A DNA stretch of 64,000 nucleotides from Alphaproteobacteria bacterium (lineage in GTDB: Bacteria > Pseudomonadota > Alphaproteobacteria > Rs-D84). The notes under the pieces were generated by a model. It did not search any database. It worked only from the letters and a program-made list of their open reading frames with translations, and was not told the DNA's origin. The translations under genes and the position numbers were made by a program. Shown in pieces: positions 26,901-33,514 of this stretch (positions are counted from its first letter, which is position 1; every line of letters starts with the position of its first letter). The stretch is taken from NCBI GenBank assembly GCA_017546265.1, contig JAFYXG010000011.1, forward strand, positions 64,221-128,220. The letters run 5' to 3'.

Positions 26901-28076
26901 GCATCTATGCTGATTGTTAACGATGGTGAATCGGTTGAAAAGGGTGCCAAGGTTGCAGAATGGGATCCATATTCCAACACAATCATCGCGGAAACGGATG
27001 GTACAGTGAACTATTGCGATTTGGACGAAAACGTATCGTTCCAAGAAGAAGTAGATTCCATGACAGGTATTGTTTCTCGCAAGGTTATCAACTGGAAGAC
27101 AAACACGAAAAAGGCATTAAAGCCTGCAATCGCATTGGTTGATGCATCGGGAAATATTATTTCCTTGGGTGGCAAAAAGATTGCAGAATATCTGTTACCG
27201 GTATATTCAGTTCTGACTGTTGCTAACGGTGATAAGGTTCGTGCTGGTGATGTAATTGCACGTATTCCTGTTCAGACCAAGCGTACAGGCGACATTACTG
27301 GTGGTTTGCCACGTGTTAATGAATTGCTGGAAGTACGCCGTCCAACCAATCCTGCGATATTGGCAGAAGAAGATGGAACTGTTGAACTGGAAGATGCGAA
27401 GTCAAAAATCATTATTCGCATTTTACCGGACAATGGTACGGCTCCTGTTGAATACGCTGTACCAAAGGGGACAAATCTGTTGGTTCGCACAGGTGACGTT
27501 GTGAAAAAGGCAGAAAAACTGGTTGATGGTGACGAAGTTCCTCAGGATATCTTGCGTATTTTGGGTCAGAAAGCATTGGCGACCTTTATGGTTGACAAGA
27601 TTCAGCAGGTTTATCGTCTGCAGGGTGTGGTAATTAACGACAAGCATATTGAAATCTTGATACGTGAAATGACTCGCCGTGTTGAAATCACAAATCCTGG
27701 TGATACAGGATTCTTGATGGGTGCGGTTGTTGACCGTGTAGATTTTGATGAAGAAAATGCACGTGTTGCACGTTCAGGTGGTGTCCTGGCCGAGGCCTCT
27801 CAGGTTTTGGTTGGATTGACCCGTGCGTCATTGACATCACGTTCATTTATTTCAAACGCATCGTTCCAGCAGACAACCAAAGTACTGGTTGACGCGGCCA
27901 TCAGTGGTGCGACTGACAGACTGGTTGGTATAAACGAAAACTTAATTGTTGGTCGTTTGATACCGATTGGTACAGGTGCGTACGTACGCCGTGTCCGTGA
28001 AATCGCTCGTGCAGAAGAACGTGCAGAACGTTTGGCTCGCGAAGGTGGCGATAAACAACAAATGTTGGACTTTTAA
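23967..28076 (+). CDS. rpoC: RNA polymerase beta' subunit
   Basis: The 1369-residue beta' subunit. The N-terminal zinc ribbon ([19 protein letters not shown], about residues 71-89), the clamp segment with [19 protein letters not shown], and the magnesium-binding active-site motif NADFDGDQM near residue 460 are present. The bridge helix/trigger-loop region has [20 protein letters not shown]. The second zinc site ([10 protein letters not shown]) follows, with [26 protein letters not shown] precedes the ATG. It is followed by a hairpin and T run, and then rpmF rather than the rpsL-rpsG group often found there. Confidence 0.99.
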   Translation: [1369 protein letters not shown]

Positions 28077-28083
28077 TATAAAA

Positions 28084-28126
28084 TCACCATCCGGGGTATA
28101 TCTCTGGATGGTGAGATAAGTTTTTT
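28084..28126 (+). terminator. Terminator after rpoC
   Basis: TCACCATCC/GGATGGTGA nine-pair stem; the six-T run is offset by six bases, so efficiency may be moderate. Confidence 0.6.
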
Positions 28127-28127
28127 C

Positions 28128-28155
28128 TTGCAAATTGTAATGATTTGACTAGAAT
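28128..28155 (+). promoter_or_regulatory. Promoter for rpmF
   Basis: TTGCAA (28128-28133), 16-base spacer, TAGAAT (28150-28155), 30 bases before the rpmF ATG. Confidence 0.55.
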
Positions 28156-28185
28156 AGGACAGTTATAAAATAAAAAGGATAAAAA

Positions 28186-28335
28186 ATGGCAACGCCAAAA
28201 AGTAAAACAAGTAAAGCACGTTCCGCACAACGCCGTTCACATGACGCATTGTCTGTAATGCCATGCGGTGTATGCAAGACATGTGGCGAAAAGAAACGTC
28301 CACATCACATTTGTCCTGCATGCGGTGCAAAATAA
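28186..28335 (+). CDS. rpmF: 50S ribosomal protein L32
   Basis: A 49-residue zinc-ribbon ribosomal protein. It begins MATPKSKTSKARSAQRRSHD and carries two cysteine pairs (CGVCKTCG and HICPACGAK), typical of the zinc-binding form of L32. AAGGAT lies before the ATG. It has its own promoter and a terminator overlapping the plsX start region. The neighbouring plsX reflects the common rpmF-plsX order. Confidence 0.97.
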   Translation: MATPKSKTSKARSAQRRSHDALSVMPCGVCKTCGEKKRPHHICPACGAK

Positions 28336-28356
28336 TTTAACCAACCAATGGATTAA

Positions 28357-28403
28357 GGCAGAAAGGGCAGGGCATACATTGTTGTGCCTTTTCTGCTTTT
28401 TTT
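28357..28403 (+). terminator. Terminator after rpmF
   Basis: GCAGAAAGGGCA and TGCCTTTTCTGC arms (one wobble pair) followed by seven T, ending only ten bases before the plsX ATG. Confidence 0.75.
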
Positions 28404-28413
28404 ACTATATACA

Positions 28414-29475
28414 ATGTCAGACGAAAAAAAAGTAATTGCAATAGATGCTATGGGCGGCGACAAGGGGCCGAACGCGGTTCTTGGTGGCATGAACCAGTAT
28501 TTGTATCAACATGGCGAAGGGCATGTGTTCTTTCGTTTGTTTGGTGATGAAAAACAGTTGCGTAAACTGTTGGGCAAATATCCCCGTGTTTCCCGTAATG
28601 TAGAGGTTATACATGCCCCGAACGTTATTCGTGGCACAGACAAGGTTATGGATGTTCTGCGTCATGCCCAGGATACGTCTATGTACATGGCGATTAAGGA
28701 TGTTCGCGAAGGTAAATCGGCCGCGGTCATCAGTGCGGGCAATACCGGTATTTTGATGTCTTTGTCAAAATTGGCGTTAAAGACCATAGATGGTATTTCG
28801 CGTCCTGCGATTACTACAATGTTGCCATCTGGGGCGGGGGACAGTCGTGTGGTTGTCTTGGACCTGGGGGCAAATGTCCATTGTGATGAAACGATATTGT
28901 TTGACTTTGCTGTTTTGGGCAGTGTCTATGCTGAGGTTGTTGGCAAGATGCCAAAACCGAAACTAGGGGTACTAAACATTGGTTCCGAAGAAACCAAGGG
29001 TAATGAAACTCTGGTTCATTTGAACAAGATTTTAACTGCCCACAAAGACGAATTGCCATATGAATACATCGGTTTTGTCGAAGGAACAGATATCAGTGCC
29101 GGTCGTGTCCAGGTTGTTGTGACGGACGGCTTTACTGGCAACATTGTGTTAAAGACGGTTGAAGGAACGGCGAAACTGATTAAACGCGTAGTGGTTGAAA
29201 ATTTCAAGAAATCAGTATTGGCGATAATAGGTGCGTTTTTCTTGGTTCATGTTTTCAAACGGTTAAAGCATAAAATAGATCCGCGTTCGTATGCTGGTGC
29301 AACGTTTTTGGGGTTGCGTGGATTTTCTGTTAAAACCCACGGTAACAGTGATGCGTTGGCTTTTGCGAATTCGATTAAATATACTGCCGAATTGACCAAG
29401 GCGAATTTGAACGGTTTGATTGCAGAGCGGGCTCGTGCATTAGCTGACATACGTGCCACGATCAAGGACGAGTAA
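28414..29475 (+). CDS. plsX: Phosphate acyltransferase PlsX
   Basis: Converts acyl-ACP to acyl-phosphate, the donor for the first step of phospholipid synthesis; a peripheral membrane enzyme. It has 353 residues with family motifs VIAIDAMGGDKGPNAVLGG at the N-terminus, AVISAGNTGILM, the segment DLGANVHCDE, LGVLNIGSEETKGNE and VTDGFTGNIVLKTVEG. The ATG at 28414 is preferred over an in-frame GTG at 28384, which lies in the terminator stem. No ribosome binding site is seen. A possible promoter TTGTTG-18-TACTAT ends five bases before the ATG, suggesting a leaderless message. fabH, often next, is absent. Confidence 0.96.
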   Translation: MSDEKKVIAIDAMGGDKGPNAVLGGMNQYLYQHGEGHVFFRLFGDEKQLRKLLGKYPRVSRNVEVIHAPNVIRGTDKVMDVLRHAQDTSMYMAIKDVREGKSAAVISAGNTGILMSLSKLALKTIDGISRPAITTMLPSGAGDSRVVVLDLGANVHCDETILFDFAVLGSVYAEVVGKMPKPKLGVLNIGSEETKGNETLVHLNKILTAHKDELPYEYIGFVEGTDISAGRVQVVVTDGFTGNIVLKTVEGTAKLIKRVVVENFKKSVLAIIGAFFLVHVFKRLKHKIDPRSYAGATFLGLRGFSVKTHGNSDALAFANSIKYTAELTKANLNGLIAERARALADIRATIKDE

Positions 29476-29487
29476 TACTTTGAAATT

Positions 29488-29513
29488 TCCCGCCGGATGG
29501 CGGGATTATTTTT
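29488..29513 (+). terminator. Terminator of plsX
   Basis: TCCCGCC/GGCGGGA stem with loop GGAT followed by a T-rich run. Confidence 0.85.
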
Positions 29514-29522
29514 ATTTATTAT

Positions 29523-29553
29523 AAAAAACACCGTGGGGAATTACTTCCCCACG
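29523..29553 (-). terminator. Terminator of the 111-residue gene
   Basis: On the minus strand CGTGGGGAA, GTAA, TTCCCCACG, then GTG and six T. Confidence 0.85.
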
Positions 29554-29630
29554 ATGGCTCCCTTCCTTCTGGATAACCAGAAACTGTGTGTCCGGAAAAA
29601 TGTCGCACATGTTGTCCGGAGTTATCTGTT

Positions 29631-29966
29631 TTATGCGGCCATTGCGATGCCAGACTGAACTGAATTATCTGCGGTGTCCATAATCTTTTTTGCTTCGGCA
29701 AAGACCATTTCTTTTACACGCAGTGCCAAATCTTTTGTTTCCATGCTTTCTGCTGCGATGTCAAAGTTGTCTGTACGAATCTGTAATGAAACATATGCAC
29801 CAATCAGTGATGGTCTTGATAAGTCTTCGATGGAACGAGGTGTGTTGTTATGTCCTATTTTCAATTCGTCTGCCAGTGATACGATTTGGCGGTCTGCATT
29901 AACCCAAACTGTTGTTGTTAAAACCTGGTTCAAAGCGATCATAATTTGTTTAATGTTTTTTGTCAT
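29631..29966 (-). CDS. Uncharacterised 111-residue protein
   Basis: I do not recognise a family. The start at 29966 is supported by a near-perfect GGAGGG seven to eight bases upstream, which argues for real and efficient translation. The product is soluble, with an N-terminal segment TKNIKQIMIALNQVLTTTVW, a short D-E-L-K-I-G-H-N-N-T-P segment and a likely C-terminal helix (DLALRVKEMVFAEAKKIMD). There is no signal peptide or metal motif. About 78 bases of spacer with small hairpins separate its stop from a strong terminator. It is monocistronic between plsX and mraZ. Confidence 0.65.
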   Translation of the reverse strand: MTKNIKQIMIALNQVLTTTVWVNADRQIVSLADELKIGHNNTPRSIEDLSRPSLIGAYVSLQIRTDNFDIAAESMETKDLALRVKEMVFAEAKKIMDTADNSVQSGIAMAA

Positions 29967-30263
29967 GTGCGTTCCCTCCTTACTGGGCATATGCTATTAA
30001 AATTATCAGTTTTTTATGTAAATACGATTGTGTTTACAAATCTGCCAGATAATTTTTTGTTATTGTTTTTGTTTTTCCCAAAATACCGCAGTTTTCGCGG
30101 TTTTCTGGGGTTTTTATTTCTGTTTCCCTTGTCTATACAACTATCTTAGAACAAAAACGAATCGCAGGTCAAGCACAAAATGTAATTATTTTAATTTTAT
30201 TTAAATTTTTTTGATTTTATTTGTTTGGGCCATAAAATCCCATGAAATATTTATAAAATGTCA
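29967..30263. other. AT-rich spacer upstream of mraZ
   Basis: No protein gene is seen. It contains an imperfect hairpin with arms CCGC and GCGG flanked by A and T tracts near 30076-30118, followed by TTTTTATTT, resembling a plus-strand terminator without an identified gene before it. Otherwise it holds AT-rich sequence leading into the mraZ promoter. Confidence 0.5.
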
Positions 30264-30292
30264 TTGACAACCATAAAATACCGTGCTACATT
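30264..30292 (+). promoter_or_regulatory. Promoter for mraZ
   Basis: TTGACA (30264-30269), 17-base spacer, TACATT (30287-30292) preceded by TG, giving an extended -10. It lies downstream of an in-frame ATG at 30258, which supports the mraZ start at 30351. Confidence 0.7.
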
Positions 30293-30350
30293 CCGAATGA
30301 AGCAAGGAAAGGGAACCGGAAAAGCCTCGAATAATATAAGAGTTCATAAA

Positions 30351-30800
30351 ATGTCATTGTTTCTCTCATCTTATGAAAATCGTTTGGATACCAAGGGGCG
30401 AATCTCTGTACCGGCCTCTTTCCGGGCTTCGGTGTCCAGTGACAGATTTGCGGGTGTTGTGTTATATCGTTCTTTTACCAACAATTGTATTGAAGGTATG
30501 ACGATGTCTCGTATGGAACAGATGGCTGCTGCGACTGATAAAATGGGTGCGTTTGACAGTGAATTGGACGATTTGTCGGCGATATTGTTTGCGGATGCAC
30601 GTCCGTTAAGTTTTGATGTTACGGGGCGTATAGTAATACCGGCTGATTTATTAAAGCACGCGGGCATTACGGACAGTGCGGTGTTTGTTGGTCGTGGTAA
30701 CAGTTTTCAGATATGGCATCCGGATGCATTCCGTGCGGCCCAGGAACGTTCTTTGAACAATTTGCGTCAGTCGCGTCCGAACATAAAAATTGGTGAATAA
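30351..30800 (+). CDS. mraZ: Transcriptional regulator MraZ
   Basis: A 149-residue protein with two AbrB/SpoVT-like halves that form a ring and bind repeats upstream of the division and cell-wall (dcw) operon. The N-terminal SYENRLDTKGRISVPASFR and second-half FDVTGRIVIPADLLKHAGI carry the family signature; FVGRGNSFQIWHP is also typical. The start at 30351 matches the usual MSLFLSxYE N-terminus and lies after the promoter. Normally rsmH (mraW) follows; here the gene ends in a terminator and meets ihfA head-on, so mraZ is detached from its usual targets. Confidence 0.95.
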   Translation: MSLFLSSYENRLDTKGRISVPASFRASVSSDRFAGVVLYRSFTNNCIEGMTMSRMEQMAAATDKMGAFDSELDDLSAILFADARPLSFDVTGRIVIPADLLKHAGITDSAVFVGRGNSFQIWHPDAFRAAQERSLNNLRQSRPNIKIGE

Positions 30801-30826
30801 CCTTAAAACAGTTTTCTTTCTTAATC

Positions 30827-30858
30827 AAAAATCCCCCGATTGGGGGATTTGTTGTTTT
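30827..30858. terminator. Bidirectional terminator between mraZ and ihfA
   Basis: AAAATCCCCC/GGGGGATTT arms with T runs on both strands. Confidence 0.85.
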
Positions 30859-30860
30859 TT

Positions 30861-31151
30861 TTACTTATGGTTTGCCACGCGTTCGCGGAATTCGTTGCTG
30901 GGGCGGAAGGTCGCGACCCGTCTGGCAGATATAACTGCGGATTCACCAGTCTTTGGGTTGCGTCCCATACGAGCATTTTTTTTCAAGATTTTAAAACTGC
31001 CAAAACCTGCAAATTTAACTTCTTCGCCGTTAATCAGCGATTGGGCAATTTCATCGAACACCACATCTACCAGTTTATATGCATCTGCGGTTGTTATTCC
31101 AAAACGTTCACGCAGTCTGTCTGCAAAATCACTTCTTGTAATAGTCGCCAT
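30861..31151 (-). CDS. ihfA: Integration host factor alpha subunit
   Basis: A 96-residue DNA-bending HU/IHF-family protein. The beta-arm region has VKFAGFGSFKILKKNARMGR and NPKTGE, followed by SARRVATFRPSNEFRERV; the FRPS ending and R-M-G-R-N-P are more like IhfA than HU. It partners with IhfB to bend DNA at specific sites in recombination and transcription. AGGGGA lies seven bases before the ATG. It is a single gene. Confidence 0.9.
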   Translation of the reverse strand: MATITRSDFADRLRERFGITTADAYKLVDVVFDEIAQSLINGEEVKFAGFGSFKILKKNARMGRNPKTGESAVISARRVATFRPSNEFRERVANHK

Positions 31152-31218
31152 TATTTTCCCCTGTTATATAATTCTATTGCTTATCAGATTAACGCATTAT
31201 ACAGACGCAGATTAAAAC

Positions 31219-31247
31219 TTGCAATATTATTTTGATATGAATAAAAT
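31219..31247 (+). promoter_or_regulatory. Promoter for tRNA-Arg
   Basis: TTGCAA (31219-31224), 17-base spacer, TAAAAT (31242-31247), 14 bases before the tRNA. Confidence 0.6.
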
Positions 31248-31261
31248 AGCATTTATGTCTC

Positions 31262-31337
31262 GTCCCCATAGTTCAACAGGATAGAACAAGTTCCTCCTAA
31301 GAATTAGATGCAGGTTCAAGTCCTGCTGGGGATGCCA
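31262..31337 (+). tRNA. tRNA-Arg (CCT anticodon)
   Basis: Acceptor arms GTCCCCA/TGGGGAT, D-arm GTTC-AACAGGATA-GAAC, anticodon stem AGTTC/GAATT with loop CTCCTAA (anticodon CCT, reading AGG), T-arm GCAGGTTCAAGTCCTGC, discriminator G and encoded CCA at 31335-31337. Confidence 0.94.
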
Positions 31338-31402
31338 AGGATTATTGTCGCAGTGCATTTAGTTTTGCGGTTGTGTATATTAAAGAAACAGGATAATTGT
31401 AT

Positions 31403-31738
31403 ATGAAAAACAAAGCGGTTCAGGTTGGTATAATTGCAACGATTTTGCCTCACATTTTTTGCTGTGGTGTGCCAATGCTGTTGGCGGTTATTGGGCTGAT
31501 TGCTCCGGACGTGGCACACTTTCACATTTTGCCACATTGGTTAGAGCCGTGGTTGTTTGTGTTTTCTGGATTGATGTTAGTACTGTCATGGTATTTGGTT
31601 TTGCGTGATTGCAGATGTTTCTGTGAACATTGTGGTGGGGATAAATCGCACCGCACACAACGGATTGTTGTTGGTGTTATAACTGTTATTTTTGCAATCA
31701 GTTTGCTGTTGCATATATTATCGCATCATGGTCATTAA
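31403..31738 (+). CDS. Small cysteine-rich membrane protein (MerT/MerC-like features)
   Basis: A 111-residue protein with about four hydrophobic segments. The first contains a vicinal cysteine pair (PHIFCCGVPMLLAVIG), as in the first helix of mercuric transporters MerT and MerC. A loop after the third segment has four cysteines (RDCRCFCEHCGG), and the C-terminus is His-rich (HILSHHGH). These features suggest handling of a soft metal ion across the inner membrane, but no merA, merR or merP is nearby, so mercury specificity is not supported. The ATG at 31403 follows AGGATA. The gene is monocistronic with its own terminator. Confidence 0.65.
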   Translation: MKNKAVQVGIIATILPHIFCCGVPMLLAVIGLIAPDVAHFHILPHWLEPWLFVFSGLMLVLSWYLVLRDCRCFCEHCGGDKSHRTQRIVVGVITVIFAISLLLHILSHHGH

Positions 31739-31764
31739 AAAATCCCCAGATTGGGGATTTTTTT
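31739..31764. terminator. Bidirectional terminator
   Basis: AAAATCCCC, loop AGAT, GGGGATTTTTTT, between the convergent membrane protein and PLD lipoprotein genes. Confidence 0.85.
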
Positions 31765-33352
31765 ACACAAATTTTTCTGGTACCAGGTTGCTGATGTTTT
31801 TCCAGATTCGCCGCAGTACGCCTGTGTCTGGTGCGTATTTATATACGCGTGGTGCGGTATCCCCCGGTCGGCTACCTGTCCATATTGGTTTGTCGTTTTT
31901 ATCCAGTGTAACCCGCCAAGATGTTTGTGTGTCTTTTATAATCATTTTTCTCAGTTTGTCTGCAAAGTCGCGACTTTCAAATATGGCTACATTTTCTGTG
32001 TTGTAATACGCACTTCGTGGGTCCAGATTAAAACTGCCTATCCATGAAATATCATCATCAAATACCATGGTCTTGCTGTGCAGGACGGAAAAGCTGGATT
32101 GTTTACGTTCACGATCATGTTCTTTGCCTCTCAGGTTTTCTGCGGACACCATGAATTCATATACTTCTGCACCAGATTTAATCAGGTGTTTTCTGTATTT
32201 TTCCCATTTTGCATATACTGTCGGAGCATTGGTTGACGCCAACGAGTTTGTAACAATAGTCATATGGACCCCAGACTTTTCTTCGTTCAGCATGTGTTCC
32301 AGTCCCCCCTGACCAGGTACAAAGTATGCGGCGGACATGTACACGGAATCATTTGTGTGGCTCCACAGATGTTGCAAGGCCTTGATAATATCGCCGCGAT
32401 ATGCTTCTTTTTCAGTCATTGTCATTTCTATTTTTTCTGGTGGGTCTGCCAAGAATTTTCCACGTCCCCAACTGAAATCAAATTTTCTGTGTTTATACTC
32501 GTGCTGGGCCATAGAAATAATATCATTGTATCGTTGTATTCCATCGGAACTTTTTTCTTCCAGGTCTGCGAAATCGCGTTCCAGTTTTTTTAGTGCTGTT
32601 TTAGATTTTGCTTTTGGGAAAACGGACGCAGGGATTGAACGATGATAGTTCCAGTATTCATTAAAACTGTTTGTTGCATATTGTGTCATATTTCCTATGA
32701 ACAATACGTCTGTATCGGAAAAATTTGATGCCGTTTCTGGATAGAAATAGTTACTGCCTACATTTCGTCCGCCTGTTATGTATGCAAAGTTATCAACGAT
32801 AAACAATTTGTTGTGCATGCGAGAGTTCAATCTGCTGAAATCCGTTAAGAACTGGGGATAGTACAACAACTTTGAACGATTGCTGACGGTATTGAAAACC
32901 TTGACCTCGATATTTGGGTGCTGGTTTAACAGCATGACGTCTACGATGTCGGAATTTGTGCCATAGTCGTCCAGCAGGATGCGTACCTTGACCCCACGAT
33001 CTGCGGCCCGTTTCAGTTCGCCAATTAAAACCTTGGATGAAAAATCATTACTGTAAATATACGTTTGCAGGTCTATTGTTTTTGTTGCCATTCGTGCAAA
33101 AGCAGAACGGATAACAAATGCGGACAGTCCATCTTCGATAAGTGTAGCACCTGATATGTCTGTGTTTGCGGACAATTTGTCTTGATAGCATTGTGCGATT
33201 GGGGTCCGGTATGGGTCGTAATCAAAGTCGCGCACAGTCACTTTTGGGCGATATTGTTCCAAACGTGTGTCCGATGTGGTTGTTGGCACGGTTGTGCATC
33301 CCAGTAACGGCAAAGCCAAAATCCACATAGAAACTTTTTTAAGTATCGACAA
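31763..33352 (-). CDS. Phospholipase D-family lipoprotein (ClsC/YmdC-like)
   Basis: A phosphatidyltransferase-type protein with two HKD motifs: HNKLFIVD (followed by GGRNVGSNYF) and HSKTMVFDDD (followed by GSFNLDPRS). Related ClsC-type enzymes make cardiolipin from phosphatidylglycerol and phosphatidylethanolamine; nuclease or phospholipase activity is also possible in this superfamily. The N-terminus has a lipobox (LPLLGC), so the mature protein is a lipidated envelope protein. The TTG at 33352 is chosen because AAAGGA sits eight bases upstream and it yields a normal lipoprotein signal; an ATG at 33376 without a ribosome binding site is the alternative. It is monocistronic, divergent from galE. 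Confidence 0.87.
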   Translation of the reverse strand: MSILKKVSMWILALPLLGCTTVPTTTSDTRLEQYRPKVTVRDFDYDPYRTPIAQCYQDKLSANTDISGATLIEDGLSAFVIRSAFARMATKTIDLQTYIYSNDFSSKVLIGELKRAADRGVKVRILLDDYGTNSDIVDVMLLNQHPNIEVKVFNTVSNRSKLLYYPQFLTDFSRLNSRMHNKLFIVDNFAYITGGRNVGSNYFYPETASNFSDTDVLFIGNMTQYATNSFNEYWNYHRSIPASVFPKAKSKTALKKLERDFADLEEKSSDGIQRYNDIISMAQHEYKHRKFDFSWGRGKFLADPPEKIEMTMTEKEAYRGDIIKALQHLWSHTNDSVYMSAAYFVPGQGGLEHMLNEEKSGVHMTIVTNSLASTNAPTVYAKWEKYRKHLIKSGAEVYEFMVSAENLRGKEHDRERKQSSFSVLHSKTMVFDDDISWIGSFNLDPRSAYYNTENVAIFESRDFADKLRKMIIKDTQTSWRVTLDKNDKPIWTGSRPGDTAPRVYKYAPDTGVLRRIWKNISNLVPEKFV

Positions 33353-33414
33353 TTGAAAAATCCTTTGTTTACGCATTGGCGATTATAGAACAAAGAATAT
33401 CATACCTGCAACTA

Positions 33415-33440
33415 AAATTCATTATAATTTTTAATGAATT
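33415..33440. repeat. AT-rich palindrome upstream of galE
   Basis: AATTCATTA/TAATGAATT nine-pair arms around a six-base loop, between the divergent PLD and galE genes; a possible operator. Confidence 0.4.
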
Positions 33441-33454
33441 GGGAAAAATTACCT

Positions 33455-33482
33455 TTGCATATGGTAAAAGTGTGCTTATAAT
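33455..33482 (+). promoter_or_regulatory. Promoter for galE
   Basis: TTGCAT (33455-33460), 16-base spacer, TATAAT (33477-33482), followed by AAAGGA and ATG at 33515. Confidence 0.65.
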
Positions 33483-33514
33483 TCATATGACAACTTAAAA
33501 AAAGGATTTTGCCG

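Noticed and set aside
30258-30350. N-terminal extension of MraZ from an ATG at 30258
   Set aside because: A strong promoter lies inside this segment and the usual MSLFLSxYE start is at 30351.
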